From assembly GCA_045636865.1 (NCBI GenBank), contig JAZTYJ010000004.1:1-64000 (forward strand): 64,000 nucleotides of DNA, in the 5' to 3' direction. A model generated the notes under the pieces. The model was not told the DNA's origin. It worked only from the letters and a program-made list of their open reading frames with translations, and made no database searches. Of the stretch, positions 8,590 to 16,537 are shown piece by piece. The position numbers and the translations under genes are program-made. Every line of letters begins with the position of its first letter. Within the stretch, counting starts at the first letter, position 1. Source of the DNA: SIG480 sp045636865. GTDB taxonomy: Bacteria > Bacillota > Clostridia > Oscillospirales > JAAYXM01.

Positions 8590-8619
8590 AAAAAGAGTGG
8601 CGGTTGCCACTCTTTTTTT
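8590..8619. terminator. Bidirectional terminator after the B12 operon
   Basis: Stem AAAAGAGTGGC/GCCACTCTTTT with a GGTT loop and T-runs on both strands. It serves the DUF4430 operon on + and the convergent transporter gene on -. Confidence 0.88.
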
Positions 8620-9472
8620 AACCGAATATAAGCGGGATTGCGGCGCCGAGGATGACTATACTTGCGCACATAAGCTTATACAGAATATTCTTTTCTTTAA
8701 AGATAAGCCATCCGGCGAGAACGGAAACTATAACCGACGACTGCTTTATGAGCGTCATAAGGGTTACCTGGCTTTGCGGGTATGCATTTGCATAGAAGAG
8801 AATCAGGTCGCCGCCGACGAGAGTCAGACTCATAAGCGGTACCCAGTAGTTCGTTTTTATGGACTTGAATGAAATCTTTTCGCGCCGCACGAGAAGCAAG
8901 ACACCGTAGATAAGCGTCATAAAAAGCATAAACCAGAACTGGAGCTGTGTCGGCGAGATGCTTTTCATAAGAACCTTGTCAAATATGCCCGATATCGCGT
9001 TGAACAGACAGTTGAGCAAAACCGCAACTATCGCAAATGCGGATGCGCGTCCGCCGCCGGGATTCTTTTTTAAGTTTGCGAGAAGAAGACCTGTGACGAC
9101 GAGGATGAGGCCGATAAGCTTCGGTATCGTAAAATCCTCGCGGAGAATAAAAACGCCGAGAAGTGTTGAGAACACCATGCGACCGAGGTCCATAACGCTG
9201 TAAAGGCTTATCGACATATGCTTTATGGCAAGAAGTGAAAAGAGCCACGCCACACAGCACACAAATGCCTTTATAAAGGAATAGAATATATAAATTCCGT
9301 CGATTTCAAGCGCGACCTTTGCGTATGGAATCGTCATAATAAAGCCTATAAGTGTGTAAAAGAAAAGGATCTCATTCGTGCCGGACTTCTTGAGTGCCGC
9401 CTTTTTCATACACTCGCGTCCGCCCTTTAAGAAGGCGTATATTGCAACTAAAAAAATCCACATATTTTCCAT
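8618..9472 (-). CDS. DMT-superfamily (EamA-like) transporter
   Basis: Integral membrane protein of 284 residues with about ten hydrophobic segments arranged as two five-helix halves, the EamA/DMT pattern. The second half begins near SAFAIVAVLLNCLFN, and the end of each half carries the usual Gly/Leu-rich helix (IPKLIGLILVVTGLLLANL, then the C-terminus). The family exports or imports small metabolites; the substrate cannot be read from sequence. The start is ATG 9472; an ACGGAG-like ribosome site lies about 12 bases upstream, and a second ATG at 9463 is possible. It has its own promoter at 9506-9534 and is monocistronic between a shared terminator and the divergent hisK-like gene. Confidence 0.82.
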   Translation of the reverse strand: MENMWIFLVAIYAFLKGGRECMKKAALKKSGTNEILFFYTLIGFIMTIPYAKVALEIDGIYIFYSFIKAFVCCVAWLFSLLAIKHMSISLYSVMDLGRMVFSTLLGVFILREDFTIPKLIGLILVVTGLLLANLKKNPGGGRASAFAIVAVLLNCLFNAISGIFDKVLMKSISPTQLQFWFMLFMTLIYGVLLLVRREKISFKSIKTNYWVPLMSLTLVGGDLILFYANAYPQSQVTLMTLIKQSSVIVSVLAGWLIFKEKNILYKLMCASIVILGAAIPLIFG

Positions 9473-9505
9473 TTGTTATATTCACTCCGTAAATTCAATG
9501 AAATA

Positions 9506-9534
9506 ATTTTACTACTTTTTATGCCCAAATTCAA
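9506..9534 (-). promoter_or_regulatory. Promoter of the DMT transporter gene
   Basis: On the - strand, TTGAAT (9529-9534), 17-bp spacer, TAAAAT (9506-9511). Confidence 0.6.
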
Positions 9535-9562
9535 GGTGAGTTTATTAAAATTTAATATTTAC

Positions 9563-9591
9563 TTGCCGAAAACGCATTAGTATGGTATAAT
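9563..9591 (+). promoter_or_regulatory. Promoter of the histidinol-phosphatase-like operon
   Basis: TTGCCG (9563-9568), 17-bp spacer, consensus TATAAT (9586-9591), about 47 bases before the ATG at 9639. Confidence 0.7.
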
Positions 9592-9638
9592 GTATGTGAT
9601 TGTGAAGAAAAGTTATATTTTTATAAAGGATTCAGATT

Positions 9639-10436
9639 ATGATACCAAGAACAAGCTTCCATACACATACCGTTTATTGTGATGGGAAACATACACCTGA
9701 GGAAATGGTGCAGTCTGCCATATCTCTCGGCTTTGAGGCTCTCGGCTTTTCGGGGCACGCGTATACACCGTGCGAGCCTGAATATTCAATGAGCCCGGAC
9801 GACACAAAGCGCTATAAAGAGGAGATTTTGAAGCTGAAAGACAAATATGCCGGCAAAATCGACATCTACTGCGGTCTTGAGCTTGATTATTATTCGGAAG
9901 CGGATGGCGAAGGTTTTGACTTTTGCATAGGCTCTGTTCATTACATCGAAAAAAACGGTGTTATTTATCCTGTTGATGCGAGTGAAGAGCTTTTTCTGAA
10001 AGCCGCAGATGCGTTTGGCGGAATATACGGGTTCACAAAAGCATATTACGAGCTTCTCTCGAAGATCGTAGAAAAAACAAACCCGGACATTATAGGTCAC
10101 TTTGACCTTGTAACAAAATTCAACGAGGGCGAGAGGCTTTTTTCTGAAGCTGATCCGGAATACACCTTGCCGGCGCACAATGCGATGGATATCCTCTTAA
10201 AAGAGAACCGTGTTTTTGAGATAAATACCGGTGCGATGTCAAGGGGATACAGAAAGAATCCGTATCCGTCATTTTCGCTCACGCGACGCCTCATTGAAAA
10301 CGGCGCAAAAATGATTGTAACATCAGATTGCCACGATGCGGCAATGCTTGATTTCGGATATGCCGAAATCGAGAAATCTCCGGATATTGAGCTCATTGAA
10401 AAGAGCCTTGTATCATATAAAGAAATAGTAAAATAG
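9639..10436 (+). CDS. PHP-domain phosphatase, histidinol-phosphatase (HisK) family
   Basis: A 265-residue PHP-fold metal-dependent phosphoesterase. Metal-ligand motifs are HTHTVYCDGK near the N-terminus, the GFSGH segment, GLELDYY, GSVHYI, IIGHFDLV and the C-terminal VTSDCHDA. This set and the length match HisK-type histidinol phosphatases, which make L-histidinol in histidine biosynthesis. No other his gene is nearby, and its partner here is a sugar-kinase-like gene, so another phosphomonoester substrate is possible. ATG 9639 follows an AAAGGA ribosome site. It is likely cotranscribed with the downstream kinase, 43 bases on. Confidence 0.8.
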   Translation: MIPRTSFHTHTVYCDGKHTPEEMVQSAISLGFEALGFSGHAYTPCEPEYSMSPDDTKRYKEEILKLKDKYAGKIDIYCGLELDYYSEADGEGFDFCIGSVHYIEKNGVIYPVDASEELFLKAADAFGGIYGFTKAYYELLSKIVEKTNPDIIGHFDLVTKFNEGERLFSEADPEYTLPAHNAMDILLKENRVFEINTGAMSRGYRKNPYPSFSLTRRLIENGAKMIVTSDCHDAAMLDFGYAEIEKSPDIELIEKSLVSYKEIVK

Positions 10437-10479
10437 CAAAGTTCTTCAAATGCAAAAAAGTATTTAGGAAGTGATTTTC

Positions 10480-11568
10480 TTGACAATAGAAAATATATGC
10501 AAAAACTTTGGTATAGAAGGTAATATCGTAGCGTGCGACGTAATCAAGAGCGGAAATATAAACGACACACTCAAGGTTACCGTGAGATGTGGCGGAGAAG
10601 AAGCTGCGTATATCGTTCAGCAGATAAATACGTATGTTTTTAAAGATCCCGTCAGGATGATGGACAATATATCTGCAGTAACTTCGCATATTGCAGGTAA
10701 GCTCAAGGCAGGAAGCGAGAGAAAGGTTCTTAAGTTTTTAAAAAGTAAATCAAGCGGTGGCTTTTGCTTCTTTGATAACGATAATAAGTGCTGGCGCGCT
10801 TACAGATTTATTGACAATTCAGTAACGTATAATACCTGCGATGACCTCGTTGTTCTTGAGCAGGCAGGCATTGCATTTGGCAGATTCCAGCGGATGCTCG
10901 GCGATTTTGCGGCGGAAACGCTCTTTGAAACAATTCCGGATTTCCACAATACGGAAAAAAGAATGCAGACACTTTTTGCTCACGCGGAGGAAGATGAACT
11001 CCAAAGAGTGGCGTCGGTTTTAGGAGAGCTTGACTTCTTCAGAGAAAACTATGACAGGGCGATAAAGCTTACGAAAATGCAGAAGGAAGGATTGATTCCG
11101 CTTCGCGTTACGCATAACGACACAAAGTGCAACAATGTTTTGTTTGACATAGAAACAAAAGACGCGCTTGCGGTTATCGACCTTGATACGGTTATGCCGG
11201 GGCTTGCGCTTCACGACTTTGGCGATGCTGTAAGATTCTCTGCAAACACGGCAGAGGAGGATGAGCCGGATCTTAAAAAGGTCTCAATTGACGCAAAAAA
11301 ATTCGAGGCATTTGCAAAGGGCTTCTTAAGTCGAGCAGGAGAGGTGCTGACCGAGAGTGAGAAGGAAAATCTCGTTGACAGCGTAATAGTTATGGGACTT
11401 GAGCTTGCATCAAGGTTCCTTGATGACTACATCACGGGAGATAAGTATTTCAAAACGGATTATCCGGGGCACAACCTTGTCCGCACGCGTTCACAGATTG
11501 CGCTCGTCCGCGATGTTATCGCAAAGTATGATGAGCTCAATGCAATAGTAAAAAAATTGCTTGCATAA
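10480..11568 (+). CDS. APH-fold kinase, N-acetylhexosamine 1-kinase (NahK)-like
   Basis: A 362-residue aminoglycoside-phosphotransferase-fold kinase. I choose TTG 10480 as start because the AGGAAG site sits about eight bases upstream; the in-frame GTG at 10471 would overlap that site. An N-terminal GNINDT motif and IVQQINTYVFKDP resemble NahK, which phosphorylates GlcNAc/GalNAc at C1. The catalytic loop is THNDTKCNNVLFD and the metal loop VIDLDTVMPG, followed by HDFGDAVRF. The specific substrate is inferred; choline or other hexose kinases share the fold. It probably shares the promoter at 9563-9591. Lacto-N-biose phosphorylase, the usual NahK partner, is absent here, though a sugar epimerase lies at 12175. 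Confidence 0.7.
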   Translation: MTIENICKNFGIEGNIVACDVIKSGNINDTLKVTVRCGGEEAAYIVQQINTYVFKDPVRMMDNISAVTSHIAGKLKAGSERKVLKFLKSKSSGGFCFFDNDNKCWRAYRFIDNSVTYNTCDDLVVLEQAGIAFGRFQRMLGDFAAETLFETIPDFHNTEKRMQTLFAHAEEDELQRVASVLGELDFFRENYDRAIKLTKMQKEGLIPLRVTHNDTKCNNVLFDIETKDALAVIDLDTVMPGLALHDFGDAVRFSANTAEEDEPDLKKVSIDAKKFEAFAKGFLSRAGEVLTESEKENLVDSVIVMGLELASRFLDDYITGDKYFKTDYPGHNLVRTRSQIALVRDVIAKYDELNAIVKKLLA

Positions 11569-11604
11569 AAAACAGGGACATCAAAAAGATGTCCCTGTTT
11601 TTTT
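11567..11604. terminator. Bidirectional terminator, kinase / gamma-CA genes
   Basis: Long stem AACAGGGACATC/GATGTCCCTGTT with A- and T-runs on both sides, placed between two convergent genes. The last codons of the - strand gene overlap its edge. Confidence 0.9.
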
Positions 11605-12094
11605 ATTTTGCATACTCTTTTGAGAGGCTTACGTATTCGTTTGCATTCTTGCGGATAGAGTCAACCTCCTCGTCGGTCATCTCTCTGACAAGCTTTGCGG
11701 GAGAGCCGAGAATCAGGCTTTTCGGCGGAAAAACTTTGTTTCCCGTAACAAGGGCACCGGCTCCGACTATTGAGTCCTCTCCGATTACGGCACCGTCAAG
11801 AACTGTTGCGCCCATACCGATTAAAACGTTGTCGGAAACGGTGCAACCGTGAACGATTGCGTTGTGACCGACGGTAACTCCGTCTCCGATTTTAGTTTCG
11901 GAGTGGACGGTCGCATTGTCCTGAATGTTTGAGTTTTTGCCGATTTCTATCTTTCCTTCATCCCCGCGAAGAGAGGCACCAAACCAGACGCTTGAGCCTT
12001 CTCCGATGGTAACGTCGCCGATTATTGCGGCGTTATCTGCTATAAAAGTGTTTTTTGCGATAATGGGTACTTTACTGTTGAAATTGTATAACAT
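11603..12094 (-). CDS. Gamma-carbonic-anhydrase-like hexapeptide-repeat protein
   Basis: A 163-residue left-handed beta-helix protein. ATG 12094 is supported by AAGGAG eight bases upstream; a longer in-frame start at 12142 has no such site. Hexapeptide repeats such as AIIGDV, KIEIGKN, TKIGDG and AVIGED run through residues 15-135. Histidines in ATVHSE and VGHNAIVHG are placed like the zinc ligands of gamma carbonic anhydrases, so metal binding is likely. Many members (YrdA/CaiE/PaaY types) lack proven carbonic anhydrase activity, so the reaction is uncertain. It is transcribed divergently from the sugar epimerase, and the two promoters overlap. Confidence 0.85.
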   Translation of the reverse strand: MLYNFNSKVPIIAKNTFIADNAAIIGDVTIGEGSSVWFGASLRGDEGKIEIGKNSNIQDNATVHSETKIGDGVTVGHNAIVHGCTVSDNVLIGMGATVLDGAVIGEDSIVGAGALVTGNKVFPPKSLILGSPAKLVREMTDEEVDSIRKNANEYVSLSKEYAK

Positions 12095-12107
12095 ACTGTG
12101 AATCTCC

Positions 12108-12136
12108 TTGCATTTATAAGTGTAATATGTTATATT
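12108..12136 (+). promoter_or_regulatory. Promoter of the sugar epimerase gene
   Basis: TTGCAT (12108-12113), 17-bp spacer, TATATT (12131-12136). Its -10 overlaps the - strand -10 at 12134-12139, so the two promoters should compete. Confidence 0.6.
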
Positions 12137-12162
12137 ATACACGAAAAATAAAGATATTTAAA
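12134..12162 (-). promoter_or_regulatory. Promoter of the gamma-CA-like gene
   Basis: On the - strand, TTTAAA (12157-12162), 17-bp spacer, TATAAT (12134-12139). Its -10 overlaps the -10 of the divergent promoter. Confidence 0.5.
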
Positions 12163-12174
12163 GAGGTATTTATT

Positions 12175-13086
12175 ATGAAAGTAATGGTTACAGGCGGTTG
12201 CGGTTTTATCGGATCACATATCACCGATATGCTGTGTGCGGCAGGGCATACGGTTGCAGTTTGCGACAATCTCTCAACCGGAAATATTGACAACTTAAAC
12301 CCTGCGGCAAAGTTTTATAACGTCGATATAAAAGACGAGGCTTTTCGCGCGGCGGTGCAAGAATTTGCACCGGAGGTTATCTACCACGAAGCTGCACAGA
12401 TTGACATCCAGACATCAATAAGAAACTCGTCATTTGATGCGGAGACAAATGTTGTAGGTACGGTCAGGGTTCTTGAGGCGGTGCGCGATTTTGGCGTTAA
12501 AAAGATAATTTATGCATCAAGCGCCGCGGTTTACGGAAACCCGGAATATCTCCCGGTTGATGAAAATCATCCGAAGGCACCGATGTCTTTTTACGGCATA
12601 TCAAAGTTCACTCCCGAGTATTATATAAAAACTTTTTCTGATCTCTATGGATTTAAGTATACGATTCTCCGCTATGCAAACGTATTCGGAATCCGTCAGG
12701 ACCCGAAGGGCGAGGGCGGCGTTGTTTCAATCTTTACAGACAAGCTCTTAAAGGGTGAAACTCCCATAATCTTCGGTGACGGTGAGCAGACTCGCGACTT
12801 TGTCTACGTCGGTGATATCGCGGGCGCAAACCTCGCGGCTCTTACAAAGGGTGATAACGAGATAATAAACGTTGCAACCTGCAAGAAGACAACGGTCAAC
12901 GAGCTTGTCGGCATTATGGATAAAAACTGCAAACCCGAATATCGCGATGCTCGCGCAGGAGATATTCTCCACAGCTATCTTGACAACACAAAGCTTAAAG
13001 AGATTCTCGGTTATGAAATCAGATATTCACTTGAAGAGGGCGTCCGCCTTACGATGGATTATTACAGAGAAAAACTTAATAAGTAA
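12175..13086 (+). CDS. NAD-dependent sugar-nucleotide epimerase (UDP-glucose 4-epimerase family)
   Basis: Extended SDR of 303 residues. The Rossmann motif is GGCGFIGSH at the N-terminus. The catalytic YxxxK appears as SFYGISKF after the SSAAVYG serine block, and IIFGDGEQTRDFVYVGDI is typical of the nucleotide-sugar epimerase/dehydratase C-terminal part. ATG 12175 with AAAGAGG is preferred to a longer in-frame start at 12127. A second, distinct galE-type gene at 36130 sits in a true galactose operon, so this copy may act on another sugar, such as UDP-GlcNAc, or in cell-surface polysaccharide synthesis. The nearby NahK-like kinase is compatible with amino-sugar metabolism, but that is inference. 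Confidence 0.8.
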   Translation: MKVMVTGGCGFIGSHITDMLCAAGHTVAVCDNLSTGNIDNLNPAAKFYNVDIKDEAFRAAVQEFAPEVIYHEAAQIDIQTSIRNSSFDAETNVVGTVRVLEAVRDFGVKKIIYASSAAVYGNPEYLPVDENHPKAPMSFYGISKFTPEYYIKTFSDLYGFKYTILRYANVFGIRQDPKGEGGVVSIFTDKLLKGETPIIFGDGEQTRDFVYVGDIAGANLAALTKGDNEIINVATCKKTTVNELVGIMDKNCKPEYRDARAGDILHSYLDNTKLKEILGYEIRYSLEEGVRLTMDYYREKLNK

Positions 13087-13121
13087 AAAAAGGCAAAGCG
13101 AATTTTCGCTTTGCCTTTTTT
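13085..13121. terminator. Bidirectional terminator, epimerase / binding lipoprotein
   Basis: Stem AAAAAAGGCAAAGCGAA/TTCGCTTTGCCTTTTTT, nearly a perfect inverted repeat with a two-base centre, between convergent genes. Confidence 0.9.
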
Positions 13122-13130
13122 ATATTTTAA

Positions 13131-13970
13131 TTAAATTCCGTTTACGATATCGGGAGTTTCTCCGTTTATAATAATTTCGGTTGACAAATTAGTGTAGGGA
13201 TGTGTGTAGGCATATCTTGTGGAAATCGGTTTTTCTTCGCTCGGCATAAAGTTTGCAAAAGCGATATCGATCTCGTCATTGTCAAGAGCATCAAAGAGCT
13301 CGTCGTCATTTTTAAATTCAATGATCTCAAGATTTCCGCCTACAAATTTTGCCATTTCGTAAGCTGTATCAACGTTTATGCCGCACAAGTTTCCGTCTTT
13401 GTCCTTGTAAACAAGCGGAGACTTTTCGGCAGTTGAGATGCCTGCGCGGATGTTTCTGTCTTCAAATGTTTCAAATCCTTCGGGACGGGTATATTTCGCG
13501 TCCTTGCCGCCGCTTATGTGGTATATGGCGATATTGTCAGCGATGCCTTTTCGTGTGATGTCCGTGCAGGCCGCGTTCATTGAAAGGCGAAGATCAAAAG
13601 ATGAGCGCATAATCGCACACGGCTCGTTTTCGATAAATGTGAGATAGAGCTTGCTCATATTTTCGTTGTCGGCGAGGATGCCGTCGACATATGAAGCAGG
13701 AACGATAAGTCCGTGCAACTTGTTGTTTTTGAGAGCTGAAACACCTTTGTCGACAGACTTAAAATCTACAAGCTCCGGATTATCGATAAGTTCATTTATG
13801 TCTTTTTTGTCAATTGTGCCGTCTATAACACCGAGACGGTATTCTGAAAACTGGGTTGCAACAACAAAGCCTATTTTGGGCGGTTCTTTAAGAACAACTT
13901 CTTCACCGCAGCCGGCAAGAAGAAAAACTGCGCAGATAACGGCGAGCATAACACATAAAATTCTCTTCAT
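13131..13970 (-). CDS. Orphan solute-binding-like lipoprotein (family 3 related)
   Basis: A 279-residue predicted lipoprotein with lipobox LLAGC (Cys about residue 21). The C-terminal part (about 165-270: IRAGISTAEKSPLVYKDKDG, then DALDNDEIDIAFANFM) matches lobe 1 of amino-acid/opine type (family 3) ABC binding proteins. The N-terminal part (about 30-160) has a second binding-protein-like pattern with VSALKNNKLHGLIVPASY. The order of lobes therefore differs from a normal binding protein, as though two incomplete modules were joined. AAAGGAG precedes ATG 13970. No ABC permease or ATPase adjoins it, so it may be a sensor or scavenger. Ligand unknown. Confidence 0.65.
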   Translation of the reverse strand: MKRILCVMLAVICAVFLLAGCGEEVVLKEPPKIGFVVATQFSEYRLGVIDGTIDKKDINELIDNPELVDFKSVDKGVSALKNNKLHGLIVPASYVDGILADNENMSKLYLTFIENEPCAIMRSSFDLRLSMNAACTDITRKGIADNIAIYHISGGKDAKYTRPEGFETFEDRNIRAGISTAEKSPLVYKDKDGNLCGINVDTAYEMAKFVGGNLEIIEFKNDDELFDALDNDEIDIAFANFMPSEEKPISTRYAYTHPYTNLSTEIIINGETPDIVNGI

Positions 13971-14005
13971 AACAAAATACTCCTTTTGAAATATATAACA
14001 AATAT

Positions 14006-14034
14006 ATTTTACAACAATTTACAAATAAATACAA
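14006..14034 (-). promoter_or_regulatory. Promoter of the binding lipoprotein gene
   Basis: On the - strand, TTGTAT (14029-14034), 17-bp spacer, TAAAAT (14006-14011). Confidence 0.6.
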
Positions 14035-14036
14035 GT

Positions 14037-14072
14037 AAAAAAAGCTCCGATTATAAAATCGGAGCTTTTAGC
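14037..14072 (-). terminator. Terminator of the sodium symporter gene
   Basis: Stem AAAGCTCCGATT/AATCGGAGCTTT at 14041-14068 with a T-run on the - strand, directly after the symporter stop. Confidence 0.85.
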
Positions 14073-14074
14073 TT

Positions 14075-15541
14075 TTAATCGAAGAGACCGAGCGCGAAGA
14101 ACGAATCCATCTGACCGATGAATACGAGAATCATAACAAGCGGAACAATTACGCGGATACAGAAAGTGTAGAAGTAGCAAAGCCGCGATTTCTTTCCGCC
14201 GTTGATTTCTTCAAGAAGAGTTTTCGGCTTGATTTCCCATGCGACCATAAAGCTCATGAGAAGAGCACCGAGCGGCATAAGAATGCCCTCTGCAATGGTA
14301 TCGATAAAGTCAAGCCAGCAGTCGTTGAACGAGCCGACGATTCCGAAGGTTTTCCGGAACGGAACCCAGAGACCTGTTGCGCCGAGGCTGTCATATGCGA
14401 TGAGTGCGCTCTCAATTGCAACTGCAACGCAGACCCAGAGAATAATCTTCTTGCGGCGCGGCTCAATGCCACGGCTTATGTCGCGGTCAACAAAATATGT
14501 TGAAACAACTTCTAAAAGGGAGATGGTTGAAGTGATAGCTGCGATGAAAACGAGAAGATAGAAGATTGCACCGAATATCGGACCGAATGAACCCATTGAG
14601 TTGAAAACGTCCTGAAGTGTAACGTATAAAAGCTTCGGTCCGCCAAGCTGAATCTCATTGAGAGGAATGCCCTGCGAAATGCCGGTTGCAATTGCTGCCG
14701 GCAAAACAGCGAGCCCTGCAAAAAGTGCGACGACGGTGTCGAAAACCGCGATAATAACAGAGTTTTTAACAAGGCTTTCTTTTTTGCTCAAGTATGAGCC
14801 GTAGGTAATCATGATGCCCATTGCAAGAGAAAGTGAGAAGAAAACCTGGCTTCCTGCAGATGCGATAACGGATATGAGACTCGGAGCCTTTTCGATATAG
14901 CCTGCCGCAACCGCGTGTCCAGGAACGAACATAAACTTAAGACCTTCAACCGCATTCGGAAGAGTGAGTGAGCGGATGATTATAACGATAAGCATGCAGA
15001 AAAGAGCCGGCATACCAACCTTGTTGAATTTTTCAATTCCGCCCGAAACACCGTTGCGGTTAACGAGGTAGCAAATCAAAACGGTGATGAGAGTGAAGAT
15101 GAGAGCGCCGAGGGGATTTGTGAGCATCTGCGTAAAGAGCTCGCCACCGCTTGTGAGCGCACCGCCCGTTGAGAAACAAATGTGAGAAAGGTTAAGGCAC
15201 ATATACTCAAGACAGTATGCGCCAAGCACCGTATAGAAGCTTAAGATGAGAAACGGAACAATAACCGCAATCCAACCGAGGAATTTAAAACGCTTTGAAA
15301 GGTCAGCGTATGCGCCGATTGCACCCTTGCCTGTTTTTCTGCCCATTGCAAGCTCGGACATAAGCATAATAAAGCCAACCGTTGCAGAAATGAGAATGTA
15401 AATCAGAAGAAATGAAAAACCTCCCGATCTTCCCATTCGATAAGGAAATGCCCAGATGTTGCCGAGACCGACGGCGCTACCGACGGCAGACAAGATAAAA
15501 CCAAAATTTGAGGCCCATGAGCCACGCTTGTTGTTATCCAA
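14075..15541 (-). CDS. Neurotransmitter:sodium symporter (SNF family) transporter
   Basis: Sodium-coupled amino-acid or amine transporter of 488 residues with about 11-12 membrane helices. The family signature is at the N-terminus: WASNFGFILSAVGSAVGLGN followed by IWAFPY, the unwound helix-1 region that binds sodium and substrate in LeuT-type proteins. TM6 is represented by the SQVFFSLSLAMGIMITYGSY segment. The start is TTG 15541 with AAGGGGGA upstream; no ATG fits better. It is monocistronic, with its own promoter and terminator. The substrate cannot be assigned; bacterial members carry tryptophan, leucine, tyrosine or similar. Confidence 0.92.
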   Translation of the reverse strand: MDNNKRGSWASNFGFILSAVGSAVGLGNIWAFPYRMGRSGGFSFLLIYILISATVGFIMLMSELAMGRKTGKGAIGAYADLSKRFKFLGWIAVIVPFLILSFYTVLGAYCLEYMCLNLSHICFSTGGALTSGGELFTQMLTNPLGALIFTLITVLICYLVNRNGVSGGIEKFNKVGMPALFCMLIVIIIRSLTLPNAVEGLKFMFVPGHAVAAGYIEKAPSLISVIASAGSQVFFSLSLAMGIMITYGSYLSKKESLVKNSVIIAVFDTVVALFAGLAVLPAAIATGISQGIPLNEIQLGGPKLLYVTLQDVFNSMGSFGPIFGAIFYLLVFIAAITSTISLLEVVSTYFVDRDISRGIEPRRKKIILWVCVAVAIESALIAYDSLGATGLWVPFRKTFGIVGSFNDCWLDFIDTIAEGILMPLGALLMSFMVAWEIKPKTLLEEINGGKKSRLCYFYTFCIRVIVPLVMILVFIGQMDSFFALGLFD

Positions 15542-15588
15542 AAAAAAGTCCCCCTTGCCACTTTGTGTGTGGAATGTTTTATTTATTT

Positions 15589-15617
15589 AGAATACTATAT
15601 TTTTCCGTTTTGGTCAA
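15589..15617 (-). promoter_or_regulatory. Promoter of the sodium symporter gene
   Basis: On the - strand, TTGACC (15612-15617), 17-bp spacer, TATTCT (15589-15594). Confidence 0.6.
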
Positions 15618-15681
15618 GATAAAATATATACTTTGCGTATGTTTTGTGATATAATATGAAATATGAAATGAGGGATTTACT

Positions 15682-16518
15682 ATGAATTTGGATGCACTCA
15701 TAACGAAAATAATCACAGGCGCGGCTCCCTGCGTGCTGGAACTTGATCTGGGATATTCGTCTCTTCCGATGGAGTTTATGCGCGGATATACGGATAAATC
15801 AGAGGCGGTGCGCGCATTTAACAGAGTCGTCATAGGAACGGTTTCTGACCTTGTTCCGGCAGTCTCCGTAAACGTTCAGGCACTTTTACCGTATGGCGTT
15901 GAAACTATCGCCGACGCGGTTTCTTTTGCAAAGGAAAAAGGACTTTTTGCGATAGCCGATGCTCGCGTAAGCGGCGACGAAATGGCGGCAAAAGCTTCGG
16001 CAGAGCTTTATTTTGATATAATGGGAGCAGACTGTGTTACGGTCTCTCCGTATTTTGGAATTGCGACATATGCTCCGCTTTTTGAAAAGGCTGAAAAAGA
16101 AGATAAGTGCGTTCTGGTTACTGCTCACTCACAGGACGGAAACTCCGACGAGCTTTCAAATCTCGTTGCGGGTATGCGACCTGTTTATCGGGCGGTATGT
16201 GAAAAAACCGCGCACTTTTCGTCGTCGGCGATCGGGAAAATGGGATATTCAAGAATCGGTATATCCCTCGGCGGTCTGCCAAACAGCACTCTCGGAGAGC
16301 TTCGCCGCGCATATAAAGACGTTCTTTTCCTCGTAACGGGATATGACGGCTATGAGACCGAGGCTCACGACATAAACGCCGCCTTTGATATGAGGGGGCT
16401 CGGTGCGCTCTGTTCGGTAGGGCGTGTGATAACCGCACCGTCGGGTGACGGAGCTTATTCTGAACGTCTCAGAAAAAGGGCAGAAGAGGTAATTCGCGAC
16501 CTTAAATTATGTTTTTAG
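15682..16518 (+). CDS. Orotidine-5'-phosphate decarboxylase-like protein with altered active site
   Basis: A 278-residue TIM-barrel protein related to PyrF. It keeps the general OMPDC layout: CVLELDLG (for the usual GLDP strand), VNVQALLPYGVETI, DCVTVSPYFG and a late SVGRVITAPSG segment. The catalytic DxKxxD motif, normally DAKRGDI, reads DARVSGDEM: the lysine is replaced and one residue is inserted. The change is in clean coding sequence with no frameshift. Canonical decarboxylation is therefore doubtful, and another phosphosugar reaction or regulatory role is possible. GAGGGA precedes ATG 15682 and a TATAAT lies at 15650-15655 without a good -35. It heads a likely operon with the two following genes. 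Confidence 0.6.
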   Translation: MNLDALITKIITGAAPCVLELDLGYSSLPMEFMRGYTDKSEAVRAFNRVVIGTVSDLVPAVSVNVQALLPYGVETIADAVSFAKEKGLFAIADARVSGDEMAAKASAELYFDIMGADCVTVSPYFGIATYAPLFEKAEKEDKCVLVTAHSQDGNSDELSNLVAGMRPVYRAVCEKTAHFSSSAIGKMGYSRIGISLGGLPNSTLGELRRAYKDVLFLVTGYDGYETEAHDINAAFDMRGLGALCSVGRVITAPSGDGAYSERLRKRAEEVIRDLKLCF

Positions 16519-16537
16519 TGCAGGAGGTTAGTTTGCG

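Noticed and set aside
15682..16518. Altered PyrF motif as a sequencing error
   Set aside because: The reading frame is uninterrupted and the codons around the motif fit local usage; a single indel would break the frame, and the change needs an in-frame insertion plus substitutions.
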